A DNA stretch of 64,000 nt, from the NCBI GenBank assembly GCA_937901965.1, contig CALGSW010000013.1, forward strand, positions 1 to 64,000, in the 5' to 3' direction. This DNA is from an uncultured Bacteroidota bacterium (GTDB taxonomy: Bacteria > Bacteroidota > Bacteroidia > Bacteroidales > UBA932). Position numbers and translations under genes: made by a program. Numbering within the stretch: the first letter of the stretch is position 1; the number at the start of each line of letters is the position of its first letter. This document shows positions 42,403 to 52,900 of the stretch, one piece after another. The notes beneath the pieces were generated by a model that did no database searches, was not told the origin of the DNA, and saw nothing but the letters and a program-made list of their open reading frames with translations.

Positions 42403-43980
42403 TCAATCCATTTTAGACGAATCAGGACTCATTAGTGATTCTGGATGTTGCTCGATCCATTTGTCGGGCATCAGTGAATCAAGGCTCTCTTTTTTGTCAA
42501 GGACATAGGGTAATTGGTTCAAGACATCTATAAGGTAATGCCGGGTATTAATGTTTTGTTCCCTGCAACATCCTGTGAGAGTAAAAATCATGGCTGCATT
42601 AAAAGCCGCATTGTGATTCCCGCAAAAAAGAAAATTTTTCCGTGAAACGGTAACCGGTCTGATTGCATTTTCTGCCGGATTGTTGTCTATTTTCAGGTTG
42701 CCGTCATAAATATACCTGCTAAGCCCCTGGATTCTGCTGTAATTGTATGACATCGCCTTACCTATCTTGCTTTTTGGCAGTACCGTCTTATAGTTTTGCT
42801 CTATCCATTTTTCCAGATTCCTTATTATGGGCAAGGCCAACCTTTGCCTTTCTGCTTCTATCTGGACAGGGGAGTATTGCTTATCTTTGAAGACCCTTTC
42901 AAGTTTGTACAGCAGTTGTATCTGCCCCAATGCGTACTGGGCCAGTGTTTTGTTCTCTACTAACGAAGATTCATAATTTCGACGACAGTGTGCCCAGCAG
43001 TTAATGAGCGTTACGGAAGGATTCTTGTCAAAAATCTCGTATGCGCAATAGCCATCTGTCTGGAGTGTACCTTTGAAGTCCTTGAAGATTTCGCGGACAA
43101 CTTTAGCGGAGCGGGAACCGTCCCGGTAATCAAAAAACAGGAGTTTTTCTTTCACCGCCCGTGCCATCCAAAGATACTCCTTGTCGGCTTTCTTCTTTTC
43201 CCGGTTTATTACAGGCAACGTGGTTTCGTCCGCCTGTAGGTAATTAGAAGACAGCACCCTTTCCCTGATTTTTTCATACAAGGGTTTGATCAGGCCACAG
43301 GAAGAGGCAAACCAGTCGTTTATTGTGGTTGCAGATAGCTTAAGGCCTAGTTCCTTGAACTGTTTGGTTTGTCTGTAAAAAGGAAGGTGGTGGACATACT
43401 TTTGCAACAACAACTCTGCAATCAAGGTGGACCCCGCCGATCCTTTGTATATTGGGAGCAATGGCATCGGGGCTATAATAATGGCAGGCATGTCCCCGAC
43501 AGTGTTGGTTTGGTTTATTAAAGCGTATTTTGGCCGTACGATGTCCAGTACAAACAGTTTGCCCGGCTCAAATTCTATGACTTTGGTATGCTCTTCTCCG
43601 ATCCTCCTGTATTTGGTCAAATCTATGTCATTGGGTTCAATCACGCTTTCGACAACCGGCAACCCTTCCATTGATTCTTGTCTCGGTTTGCGAGGTTTGA
43701 CCTTCTGCTGTATCATTACTTGTTCAAGCTCCTGTTCACTTGCTTTGCTGTCAGCCAGGGAGTCGATTTGGTCTGAAAGCTCGGCAAAAAGGCCTGGAAG
43801 AGGGGTGATATTAGGATATTTTTCGCTTATTGAACCGAACATCTTACGTTTGAACCATGCCAGTTGGGAAAGGAGTTCATTGAGCTGTTTTTGCAACTCA
43901 GCCAATTGTTGGTCCTTTTGCTTCTCCCTCTCGAGAGATGCTTCCAGCATACTTATTAATGATGAAATTGATTGGTCCAC
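42403..43980 (-). CDS. tnpC: IS66-family transposase TnpC
   Basis: 525 aa. A coiled coil at the N-terminus (LEASLEREKQKDQQLAELQK) and WFKRKMFGSISEKYP are followed by the zinc-binding and DDE domain: YLQADETTLPV (Asp), GTLQTDGYCAYEI (Asp), INCWAHCRRNYESS and IDNNPAENAIRPV (Glu). The C-terminal IS66_C region has YLIDVLNQLPYV. Full length for the family, with no visible damage. Confidence 0.95.
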   Translation of the reverse strand: MDQSISSLISMLEASLEREKQKDQQLAELQKQLNELLSQLAWFKRKMFGSISEKYPNITPLPGLFAELSDQIDSLADSKASEQELEQVMIQQKVKPRKPRQESMEGLPVVESVIEPNDIDLTKYRRIGEEHTKVIEFEPGKLFVLDIVRPKYALINQTNTVGDMPAIIIAPMPLLPIYKGSAGSTLIAELLLQKYVHHLPFYRQTKQFKELGLKLSATTINDWFASSCGLIKPLYEKIRERVLSSNYLQADETTLPVINREKKKADKEYLWMARAVKEKLLFFDYRDGSRSAKVVREIFKDFKGTLQTDGYCAYEIFDKNPSVTLINCWAHCRRNYESSLVENKTLAQYALGQIQLLYKLERVFKDKQYSPVQIEAERQRLALPIIRNLEKWIEQNYKTVLPKSKIGKAMSYNYSRIQGLSRYIYDGNLKIDNNPAENAIRPVTVSRKNFLFCGNHNAAFNAAMIFTLTGCCREQNINTRHYLIDVLNQLPYVLDKKESLDSLMPDKWIEQHPESLMSPDSSKMD

Positions 43981-44050
43981 TTACTGCTTTTTGTATATAT
44001 AAAAGTAGTAAATATCAGCTTAATAAGCAAGTAAAATAAGTGTTTTTTAG

Positions 44051-44410
44051 TTAAAAAGATGATAGTATTTTAAGCCTTTTCCTTCGTGAGAAAACATCCT
44101 CTTTTATACCCTCGACCATCATGACAAGGTCCTTCCACTCCATGGGAAATGAGTTACTCTCATTGTCATAATTTGGTAGTAAAAAAGTCCCTTGTTCCAG
44201 CTTCTTTATGTACAGGACAAGACCACCACGCTCTGCATGGAGTAGTTTGATGGTGTCCTTTTTCTTATTAATAAAAATATAAACATCTCCACTACGAACA
44301 TCCTGTTTCATGTTGTTCTTGACAACACCACTGAGAGTGTAGAATGATTTCCTCATATCCGTTGCGCCTGGACAAAGGTAGTAGCGCATTGAATCATTAA
44401 GGCTGAACAT
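44051..44410 (-). CDS. tnpB: IS66 Orf2/TnpB accessory protein
   Basis: 119 aa. YYLCPGATDMRKSFYTLSGVV, SGDVYIFINKKKDTIKLLHAERGGLVLYIKKLEQGTF is the diagnostic IS66 Orf2 sequence. It is needed for transposition of this family together with TnpA and TnpC; its precise role is unknown. Three bases separate it from tnpA. Confidence 0.93.
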   Translation of the reverse strand: MFSLNDSMRYYLCPGATDMRKSFYTLSGVVKNNMKQDVRSGDVYIFINKKKDTIKLLHAERGGLVLYIKKLEQGTFLLPNYDNESNSFPMEWKDLVMMVEGIKEDVFSRRKRLKILSSF

Positions 44411-44413
44411 AGA

Positions 44414-44782
44414 CTAAAACTGATTTAGTAATGTCTTGAAAACATCAAGGTCAATGATTCCCCGCATCTTTATCTGCAGACCAGTAGGGTGGACTATCTC
44501 CAACTCCATCGATGACCTGATGCCTGGCTGTTCCGGACTAACGATATCCTGACCTACCTCATTTGCTGTATTGCCTATGAGCATTATTGGTGATAAATGA
44601 GATGTGCTCTTATGCCCCCTGATGTCTGATCCGTCTCCCCATTTTCGTAACCAATAATAAAACGAGGACTTGGTATATCCGTATGTTTTGCAAAAATCCT
44701 CCTTAGTAAGTCCGCTGGCCTTATATTCCATGTAAATCTCTTTGAATTTTGACTCTTGCATGCGGGTTGAATATTTTCTCAT
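44414..44782 (-). CDS. tnpA: IS66 Orf1/TnpA-like DNA-binding protein
   Basis: 122 aa. FKEIYMEYKASGLTKEDFCKTYGYTKSSFYYWLRKW is a helix-turn-helix typical of the first IS66 reading frame. The C-terminal part (MELEIVHPTGLQIKMRGIIDLD) is short and beta-rich. It lies at the IS right end behind about 64 bp of terminal sequence. Confidence 0.88.
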   Translation of the reverse strand: MRKYSTRMQESKFKEIYMEYKASGLTKEDFCKTYGYTKSSFYYWLRKWGDGSDIRGHKSTSHLSPIMLIGNTANEVGQDIVSPEQPGIRSSMELEIVHPTGLQIKMRGIIDLDVFKTLLNQF

Positions 44783-44846
44783 AGTTTTTGCCCAAAGGTA
44801 AAACCTATGGAATACCGTTACAATATGTATTCGCTCGAATACTTAC

Positions 44847-44854
44847 GAAAAAAC
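44847..44854. repeat. IS66 target-site duplication, right copy
   Basis: GAAAAAAC, the partner of 42259-42266. Confidence 0.9.
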
Positions 44855-45028
44855 AACCGGTTGAATAGTAATGCTAAAAAATAAAATATTTATGATTATA
44901 AAATAAACTCCAAATTTTGTGTAGCTTTTTCGTGCCACATCCCGATCTTTTTTTCTGTTTATCAGGTAAAAGCCAATTCCGCCCAAAACAAAATAGATCA
45001 ATATAATTTTGTAAATCAGTTGTTCCAT
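44855..45028 (-). pseudogene. cdsA: CDP-diacylglycerol synthase, N-terminal part (split by IS66)
   Basis: 58 codons before the IS: EQLIYKIILIYFVLGGIGFY, then NRKKDRDVARKSYTKFGVYF and a second helix ending ITIQPVVF. The frame then enters the target duplication and IS and stops at once. Rejoined to 41712-42266 it gives a full CdsA-like protein. It lies 4 bp from the TauE/SafE gene, so it was part of that operon. Confidence 0.85.
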
Positions 45029-45032
45029 AAAA

Positions 45033-45833
45033 TTAATTTCGTCCTAAAATCATTAAGATACCTATGGCAACCATAATGATTGCATAAGCATATTTCGCTT
45101 TACTCTCCGACTTGTCTATTTGGATTTTTGCAAGCAACCGGGGACCAATTATTGCTCCTAAAGTTGAGCCTGCTGTAAGAAAAATAACCAATGTAAGATC
45201 TATTTTTCCCACAATAAAATGAGCACCAACAGCAAAAATTGTATTTACAAGCACCGCCAATAACGATGTGCCAATAACCATTTTGAATGGTATCCTCATT
45301 GAAAATAATCCAGCAAGGATTGGTGCTGTTCCGCTGGTGCCAAATGTTCCGGTAATTAAACCAGCTGCCAATCCAAACGACGAGCCTTTAAGTGTTTTTA
45401 AATCCCTTGGTGATATTTTTGTCTTTTCTTTCTCTCTTTCAATAGTATTTTTTTTGGCGCTAAGAGCCATGTTTAATGCAATCAGAATAGAATAGATTCC
45501 GAAAGCGGTCTTTAATGCCAGATCACTGATTCTGCTTGTTATTTCTGCGCCAATAAAGGCCCCAATAATTCCGGTTACCATAAAAAGCGTAGCTACCTTA
45601 AAATCAATATTGTTTTTACGATAGTGCCCCAATGAGCCAACAATGCAGATAGGTAATGTAGCTACCAGTGATGTAATAACAGCCGCTTGGGCCGGTACCT
45701 TTAAAAGCAAAGTGAGAATGGGAAGAAAGAAAAATCCTCCGCCGCCTCCCACCATGGTTCCAAACAAACCAATGATGAACCCCAACAACGGTAAGATGAA
45801 GTAAATATCCTGTATTTCTGAAAAGTCAATCAT
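45033..45833 (-). CDS. TauE/SafE-family sulfite/anion exporter
   Basis: 266 aa with about eight helices in two related halves. GFIIGLFGTMVGGGGGFFFLPILTLL and GLAAGLITGTFGTSGTAPILAGLF are the two family signatures. Members move sulfite, sulfonates or organic sulfur compounds across the inner membrane. It overlaps the preceding gene by 8 bp. The link to lipid synthesis may be a sulfonated headgroup, but that is speculation. Confidence 0.88.
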   Translation of the reverse strand: MIDFSEIQDIYFILPLLGFIIGLFGTMVGGGGGFFFLPILTLLLKVPAQAAVITSLVATLPICIVGSLGHYRKNNIDFKVATLFMVTGIIGAFIGAEITSRISDLALKTAFGIYSILIALNMALSAKKNTIEREKEKTKISPRDLKTLKGSSFGLAAGLITGTFGTSGTAPILAGLFSMRIPFKMVIGTSLLAVLVNTIFAVGAHFIVGKIDLTLVIFLTAGSTLGAIIGPRLLAKIQIDKSESKAKYAYAIIMVAIGILMILGRN

Positions 45834-46518
45834 TCGTTGTATTTTCTATAACTCTTTTTAATTCCAGCATTCCTAAAGCATGCCGCATTTTTGCGTATTC
45901 CAAAATTCCATCTTTGTATACGTATCTGTTTAGTTCCCGCTTTTTCTCATCATTAACAACGTAAGTATGTTCACTCAAAGTTGTAATTTGTCTCATCTCT
46001 GCAGTTCTTTCCTTATACAATCGTTCTACACCTTGAGGTTCATTAAAATAAAGCATACTTCCACTATAGGTAATCAAATCGTTAATTACCGTAGTATCTC
46101 CATCAACAACAAGCAGGTAAGCATCTTTTTCCTGTCTTAGTGACATATCGGAATTCAGCTTCCCGTTTTTATAGGTTTTCACATTTGAATGCTTCAAAAC
46201 GCCCTGTTCGTATTCCGTATTCTGAACATATTTTACACGGTATGAAAAAATGAGATTGACTTTTACATCGGTTATTGCCTCAATATTTACATTTCCATTT
46301 TCATTTTTTTGGGTAACAGTAAACTCTCCGATTTTGGCTCCTAGCATTTCCAAATCATATTTGGAAGTCATTTCTTTGGATTGTGCAGAAAAGGAGCCTA
46401 ACAAAAAAGAAAAAAACAACAAGATGAATAAAGGCCAAAGTTTTTTTCTATAGCCCAAGTCCTTGGTGCTGAAATAATTATTCCGAAGCTGATATTTTAC
46501 AAAAAATTGACTATTCAT
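45826..46518 (-). CDS. Secreted DUF6134-like protein
   Basis: 230 aa. A hydrophobic segment (LWPLFILLFFSFLLGSFSAQS) serves as signal peptide or anchor. The rest (YDLEMLGAKIGEFTVTQKNENGN ... FSYRVKYVQNTEYEQG) resembles DUF6134 proteins, which have a lipocalin-like beta pattern. First gene of the lipid-related operon. The function is unknown. Confidence 0.75.
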   Translation of the reverse strand: MNSQFFVKYQLRNNYFSTKDLGYRKKLWPLFILLFFSFLLGSFSAQSKEMTSKYDLEMLGAKIGEFTVTQKNENGNVNIEAITDVKVNLIFSYRVKYVQNTEYEQGVLKHSNVKTYKNGKLNSDMSLRQEKDAYLLVVDGDTTVINDLITYSGSMLYFNEPQGVERLYKERTAEMRQITTLSEHTYVVNDEKKRELNRYVYKDGILEYAKMRHALGMLELKRVIENTTND

Positions 46519-46580
46519 TTAATAGATTTGTTGTTAAATGGACAAAGGCTACTATGCCATCCATAAATAATAAAAGCTAT

Positions 46581-47351
46581 TTACAAGCCTATCCATTCCT
46601 TAAATTCGGTTGCCTTTAAACGGCTAATTGTAATTGGTTCATTAAAAGGAGGAATCAAGCGAAGAATCAATTTCCCACCAAAATGATTTTCAAATTTTTG
46701 AACGGCATTAATATGTATGATTGTACTTCTGTTTACACGAAAAAAAATGCTGGGATCGAGCTGATCCTCCAGTTTTTCCATGGTTAAATCTACAGGATAT
46801 TGTTTGTTCTTAAATGTAACTGCAGTAGTCACCCTGCTTTCGGTGTAAAACCATGCAATATCTTCAACATTTAACTTAAAATAAGATGTTGCTCCTGAAA
46901 TAAGAAATCGTTTCCTGTATTTTTTCTCTCCTTTTGTAATTGCTTCTAAAAGTTCATGGTAATCAGGTTTAAAGTCTGAGTTATTTTTCTGAGGGCTCAT
47001 TAAATGTTCAAATTTTTCAATGGCCTGTTCCAGCTTTTCCAATTTTACCGGCTTTAATAAATAATCGATGCTGTTAACCTGAAAAGCCTGAAGTGCATAT
47101 TCGTCATAAGCTGTGGTAAAAATTACCATACTGTCTACCTGAACATTATCAAATATTGAAAAACTAATTCCGTCGGTTAGCTGGATATCCATAAAAATCA
47201 AATCCGGTGCCGGATTATTCTCTAACCAGGCAACTGTGCTTTTTACACTTTCCAGCCACTCAGCAATATTCCAGTCAGGCCTCAACTTTTCTACCATTCC
47301 TTTTAATAAACGGTAGTTATGTAATTCGTCTTCAACTATAATAACTCGCAT
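46581..47351 (-). CDS. LytTR-family response regulator
   Basis: 256 aa. Receiver (IIVEDELHNYRLL, phospho-acceptor in DLIFMDIQLTDG, conserved Lys in YLLKPV) and a C-terminal LytTR DNA-binding domain (FLISGATSYFKLNVEDIAWFY ... FFRVNRSTIIHINAVQKF). It pairs with the histidine kinase encoded 43 bp upstream. It could control the lipid operon or the efflux pump on either side; the sequence does not say which. Confidence 0.92.
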   Translation of the reverse strand: MRVIIVEDELHNYRLLKGMVEKLRPDWNIAEWLESVKSTVAWLENNPAPDLIFMDIQLTDGISFSIFDNVQVDSMVIFTTAYDEYALQAFQVNSIDYLLKPVKLEKLEQAIEKFEHLMSPQKNNSDFKPDYHELLEAITKGEKKYRKRFLISGATSYFKLNVEDIAWFYTESRVTTAVTFKNKQYPVDLTMEKLEDQLDPSIFFRVNRSTIIHINAVQKFENHFGGKLILRLIPPFNEPITISRLKATEFKEWIGL

Positions 47352-47394
47352 ATTTTCCCTCCGACTGTTTATTCAAAATATTTCTTTTCAACAA

Positions 47395-48465
47395 TTACAA
47401 CAAAGGGACTTTTACTTCAAACATCTCTTCATTGTATTGAATAACAACTTCTTTATCCGTAAGCATTTCATACCTTCGCACCAGATTTCCCAAACCTGTT
47501 TTTGTTGAATAAGAAGCAGTTCTCAGGTTCAGATTGTTGATAACAATCAAATGATCATTTCCTACCACTACCCTTAATTTTAAAGGTGTTTCCTTACACA
47601 CAATATTGTGTTTTATCGCATTTTCAATTAGTAGCTGAACTGTTAGCGGGGCTATTTCTTTGTCGAGTTCTTCTTGTGATATGTCATATTCCAATAATAA
47701 TCCTTCACCCAACCGTTCTTTATGAAGCGCATAATATGCCTTCATAAAATCGAATTCCTCTCTTAATTTAACCAATCTTTTATTCTTACTTTGAAGTACA
47801 TACCGGTATACATCTGTAAAATTTTCTGTAAAACCGACAGCAACTTCCGGATTGTAAATAATTAAAGATTTTAGTACGCTTAAGTTATTGAACAAAAAAT
47901 GTGGATTTAGTTGATCCTGTAAAGAATTGTAATCCATTTCGAGCTTTTCTCTTTTCATCTTGGCAATTACTTCTTGTGAATTAAGCCATTTCCTCGTCAT
48001 CCTCCCGAGTGTAAGTGAATTGGCAACCATTTGGACAAAGATTAACCCGGCAACCATTCCCAGAATTACAGAAGGCCGGGACTCTTCTTCAGTCAGTTTT
48101 GGTTCGATAAAATACATGATAACCCGGTGGGCAAAAATCAGAAATAGAATGCTCACACAGATTTGCAGGAAGAGGCGGAGTTTTAATTTGGTTGGAACCG
48201 GTAAAAATTTTTCGAGGATATTGTCTAAGACAATTTGAAGCTCCACAGCCACATTAAAAATGACAATAACCACCACATATATAAATGCAGGGATACGTTC
48301 ATTTATACGGGCAGGTGTTTTTGTTACCAACACAATAAAGTGCAGAATCAATACTGCTATTAAACTGATAATTGCAAATCGAACAATGATATTCAAAGGC
48401 GCATAACTTGGCAGCCGCAGCTCTAATTCGGGTTTTTTCTTCTTATGTAATTGTGTGCACTTCAT
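47395..48465 (-). CDS. LytS-like sensor histidine kinase
   Basis: 356 aa. Four membrane helices (~25-165), then a His_kinase domain with HFLFNNLSVLKSLI (phospho-acceptor His) and an HATPase region LLIENAIKHNIVC with TGLGNLVRRYEML. No PAS or other sensor domain, so the signal is probably felt in the membrane. The gene order kinase-regulator is the usual one for this class. Confidence 0.9.
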   Translation of the reverse strand: MKCTQLHKKKKPELELRLPSYAPLNIIVRFAIISLIAVLILHFIVLVTKTPARINERIPAFIYVVVIVIFNVAVELQIVLDNILEKFLPVPTKLKLRLFLQICVSILFLIFAHRVIMYFIEPKLTEEESRPSVILGMVAGLIFVQMVANSLTLGRMTRKWLNSQEVIAKMKREKLEMDYNSLQDQLNPHFLFNNLSVLKSLIIYNPEVAVGFTENFTDVYRYVLQSKNKRLVKLREEFDFMKAYYALHKERLGEGLLLEYDISQEELDKEIAPLTVQLLIENAIKHNIVCKETPLKLRVVVGNDHLIVINNLNLRTASYSTKTGLGNLVRRYEMLTDKEVVIQYNEEMFEVKVPLL

Positions 48466-48483
48466 CCAAATTTGTTTGTTCGC

Positions 48484-49887
48484 TTATTCCTTTTCTTCTT
48501 CGGGCATATATAAATTACCGGTAACACTTTGCCAGCGGGTTTTTAGAGTTTCGAAATTGGCCACTGCTTCTATTAATTTTGCTTTTGTTTCTACCCATTT
48601 AGCCTGTGAACTCAATAGTTCAGCTGTTGTATTTAACCCTACATCGAAACTGGCACGGGTCTCATCCAAACTCTCCTTTGCTTCTGCAACACTTTTCTTT
48701 GCAATCCGAATTGATTCGTATGCTTCTTCAACCTGCACTTTAACTTGCATAACTTCAAGATTTATCAAATCATTTGTGTTTTGCAGGTTTGTTTCTACCT
48801 GTTGCACTTTAAGCTGAGCAGCCCGCATTTTCTTTTTCCCCTGCCCCCATTGGAAGATTGGTATTGATACCTGTGCTGCCAGCATGGGCTGAAAATCAGC
48901 TGTTTCGTACAGGTCTCTTAGCCAGTAATTAGCATACTGGGCACTTACTCCAACTGTTGGAAGATAATCTGCCCTGGTAATCTTTGCATCAAGTTCACTT
49001 AGCTCTTTTTGTTTCTCCAGAATTTTTAATTCATTTCTTTTGTTTTCAGCCTGAATTATTCCGTCATCAAAATTTATTAGGCTGACATCTGTATTTTTTT
49101 TATGACTGATTTTCACATCGGTATCCAATGGTTGTCCTAAAATTTGGTTCAAATACATTTTGGCCACTTTTAATCCGTTATTGGCTTTTAACAAATTTAA
49201 TTCAGCCTCATTTTTTTGAACTGTCACTTTTAACTTTTCACTGGCAGGTTGTAATCCAACATCATACATCGCAGACATTTGATCTTCCAATTCAGTCAAC
49301 ATTTTAATATATTCTTCTGCAATCAAAATGTTCTCTTCAACTGTTGCCACCTGCCAGAATGCTTTGTCCGTTTGTTGGATTATGTCTGAGTATTTCATGT
49401 TTAAAGACAAATCAGCAATTTCAACACCTGCGTCAGCCTGTTGATTGGAATACCTGATTTTCCCGCCTGCATAAACAGGCTGGGTTAATTGAAAGCTGCT
49501 GTTTATCAATGTCAGACTATTTATATCGATTGTCGTTCCGGGTTTCCATACATTACTTGTTCCTGAAAAATTGCCGGCCATCGCACCTGCTTCGCTATCG
49601 GCAGTTGGCAGAAAATAACCGGGCATACTTATCGGATCCATATTTGGGCGATGCATTAACGACGATGAAAATCCAAATTTGGGCAAATATGCAGTTCTGG
49701 CAACCTCCTGATTTACCTGTGCTTCTTTGTTTTGTAAGGCCGCTGCTTTCAATTCCTTGTTAAACTCAACAGCTTGTCGGCGGCAATCTTCAAGTGTCAT
49801 CACCTTTTGGCCAAAAGCATTGCTGAATACTACTGTAGAAGCAATTAACACGATTGTGTTTACTATAATTTTTATTGATTTCTTCAT
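48484..49887 (-). CDS. TolC-family outer-membrane efflux protein
   Basis: 467 aa with a signal peptide (IKIIVNTIVLIASTVVFSNAFGQ) and two OEP repeats. The start MTLEDCRRQAVEFNKELKAA and the long helical tunnel with VKVQVEEAYESIRIAKKSVAEAKE are typical. It forms the outer-membrane channel for the RND pump encoded just upstream (42 bp gap). Confidence 0.92.
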   Translation of the reverse strand: MKKSIKIIVNTIVLIASTVVFSNAFGQKVMTLEDCRRQAVEFNKELKAAALQNKEAQVNQEVARTAYLPKFGFSSSLMHRPNMDPISMPGYFLPTADSEAGAMAGNFSGTSNVWKPGTTIDINSLTLINSSFQLTQPVYAGGKIRYSNQQADAGVEIADLSLNMKYSDIIQQTDKAFWQVATVEENILIAEEYIKMLTELEDQMSAMYDVGLQPASEKLKVTVQKNEAELNLLKANNGLKVAKMYLNQILGQPLDTDVKISHKKNTDVSLINFDDGIIQAENKRNELKILEKQKELSELDAKITRADYLPTVGVSAQYANYWLRDLYETADFQPMLAAQVSIPIFQWGQGKKKMRAAQLKVQQVETNLQNTNDLINLEVMQVKVQVEEAYESIRIAKKSVAEAKESLDETRASFDVGLNTTAELLSSQAKWVETKAKLIEAVANFETLKTRWQSVTGNLYMPEEEKE

Positions 49888-49929
49888 TTTCTTTTTCCTA
49901 AAATTGTGTTTGTCTTCTCCATGTAATTG

Positions 49930-52900
49930 TTAATCTTTTTTTAGATTACGTCCATCAACACGATACAATACAGTATATAAAACAGGTACAACAACCAGTG
50001 TGATTATAGAGCCAACAGCTAAACCAAACATAATTACAACTGCAGTAGAATTGAACATTGAATCTCCAAGTAGCGGAGCCATTCCCAGAATTGTTGTCAG
50101 AGAAGCCATCATTACCGGGCGTAAACGTGATAATGCCGAATCGATTGTTGCAGTTAAACGATCTTTTCCTGCCCTGATATTCTGGTTGATTTCATCCAGC
50201 AATACCACCGCATTTTTAATCATCATGCCAATAAGTCCGAGTGCACCGATAATACCTGCAAAGGTCAGGAATACTCCGGTAGTTACCAGCCCCAGGACAA
50301 TTCCAATAAATGCAAATGGAACAATTAGGAATATGATAATCGGTTGTTTGAGATTATTAAATAAGCCAATAATGATAATGGCCATTAGACCGACAGCCAG
50401 AGGTAAAAACATAAATAATGCCTGGTTGGCCTCACCCGATTTGGCAGTGGCGCCTTCCCACTTCAATTCATAGCCATCCGGTAATTCTATCGCTTCAATC
50501 TTTGCCTGAAATTTAGCCTGAACTTCAGCAGCCGTATGTCCTTTTACAGCATCGCATTGCACTTTAATCGAACGTTGGTTATCCAAACGGTTTATAAGTT
50601 CATAATCCCAGGTTGCTTTTAAAGTATCAGCAATTTGCGATAATGGAACGCTTGCTCTACTATATTGTCCCCAAACAGGAACATTCATGAGTTGCTCCAG
50701 GTTTTCACCTAGATTAGTATCGGTTCGTAATACAATCGGCAGCATTCTGTTTCCCTCATAAACCGCTCCTATTGGCATACCATTGGTTGCCACCAAAATT
50801 GAATTTCCCATGTCAGAACGAGTCAACCCGAGAGGTTGTGCCCGCTCAACGGAATATTCAGGAACAATTTTTTTAGTCTGATTTTTCCAGCTATCAGTAA
50901 CATATGTTGCCGTTGGCTCATCCAAAAAGATTTTTTTTGCCTTTGTTGCCAAATCTTTCAGCACTGCCGGATCGGGGCCGGTAAACTGAGCCTCAATATC
51001 TGCATCGTAGAAAGCTGCGCCATATTCCAATACCCTGAAAAAGGCATCAGGATAATTGTTATTCAAATACTTTTGAATCTCAGGAATTATCTCAGCGACT
51101 CTGTCCGTTGTTTTGGTCTCAATAATAAAATCAGCATAGTTAGAACCGCCTGTTGGCATGTGGCGAATAAGCAGATAACGTGCAGCTGGACGACCAACAG
51201 ATGCCATTACTGAATTTACGCCATCCATTTTTAAAATTTCTTTCTGAATTTGCAGCGCATCTTTTTCTACAGCTTTTATATCAGATCCCTGCGGGAGGTA
51301 ATATTCAATGTAAAACTGGTCGTAGTCAATTTTCGGCATAAAGTCGACCTTCACAAAACGGAACGACCAAAATGCAAAAATCAGAACTGCAAATGAAACT
51401 GCTGTAAATATAAACTTGTGACGTATTCCCCATTTCAGAACACTGCCAAAACTACGGTAGAATTTGTTATCGTAGGCTTCAGCATGTTCTCCTTTCGGAC
51501 GTTCTTTCCGGTAAAAGTATTTTGCATTGAAGGGAGTTTGTATCATTGCAAATATCCAACTTAACGAAAGAGAAATAATCAATACCGTAAATAAAGATGA
51601 TAAAAACTCGCCTGCTGCATTTGGCGACATTCCTAAAGGCAGGAAAGCTAAAATGGCAACAGCAGTAGCACCAAGTAACGGCAGCGCTGTTTTTTTCGCT
51701 GTGTTTATAAAAGCTTTATTTCTTTCTATCCCCGATTTTAAATCAACCAAAATTCCATCGGCTACAACAATGGCATTATCCACCAACATTCCCATTGCCA
51801 GAATAATTGCTGCCAATGAAACACGATGTAGAGGCAGGCCAATGGCTAACATTACAATTAAAGTTCCCATGATGGTAAAAACCAAACCGCTGGAAATCAG
51901 TAAACCGGAACGAAGTCCCATTGCAAACATCAGCACGACGATTACAATTCCAACTGACACTGCCAGGTTCAACATAAAATTCCGAACAGCATCATCAACG
52001 CGATCGGGTTGATAATACACCTGATTAATTTCAATTCCTGCCGGAAGTTCTTTTTGAAGTTCAGCTAGCTTTTCATCCAGGCGTTCGCCAAGTTTTACAA
52101 CGTTAATTCCACTTTCGTTTGAAAGGCCCAGTGTTAAACCCGGTTTATCATTGTAATATAACGCCTCATTTTCCGGTTGCAGATACGATCTTTTTACTGT
52201 CGCAATATCACCTAAACGGAAGTTTCCTCCTCCAGGCACCTGAATTAACAGATTCTCAATCTCTTTTATACTTGCAATTTTTTGTCCTACACCAACTCGC
52301 ACCGACTCTTTCCCAACATCAACGGAGCCTGGGTTAATAATGGCAGTTTCATTTTGAATAGCTGCTGCAATGTACATCGGATTCACACTCAAGCCAGCCA
52401 ACTTCTCAGGAGAAAAAACAATATCAATTGTTTGTGTATGTTCTCCAAAAATCTGCGAACGTCGAACACCGTCAACTCCCAACAACTCACGTTCAACGTA
52501 TTCAGTATATTTTACCAATTCTTCATGACTGTATCCATCGGCTGTTACAGCATACAAAATACCATATACATCAGCGAAATCGTCATTTACAATTGGCTCC
52601 ATGGCCCCTGAAGGCAAAGAACCTTTTGCATCATTAACTTTTCTGCGAAGGTGATCCCAAAGCTGGGGCAACTGGGGAGTTTTTACAGTAGACTGGATAT
52701 TAACTGTAATAATTGATAAGCCGGGACGGGAAACAGAGGTAATATTATCTACATTCTCCAATTTCTGAATGGCTTTCTCTAAAACATCCGTTACTTCGAG
52801 TTCTACCTCGTGTGCTGCTGCCCCGGGATAAATGGTTACTACAGTAGCCGCTTTAATAGGAATTTCAGCATCCTCCAGCTTCCCAATGTTGTTATATGCG

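Larger units (their letters stand above)
42267..44846 (-). mobile_element. IS66-family insertion sequence (2580 bp)
   Basis: The ends are GTAAGCATTCGA (from 42267) and, on the other strand from 44846, GTAAGTATTCGA, matching in 11 of 12. An 8-bp duplication GAAAAAAC flanks it. It carries tnpA, tnpB and tnpC on the minus strand, all apparently intact. It interrupts cdsA. Confidence 0.95.

Noticed and set aside
42403..44782. IS66 genes as part of the lipid operon
   Set aside because: The inverted ends and 8-bp duplication show they are an insertion and not original operon members.
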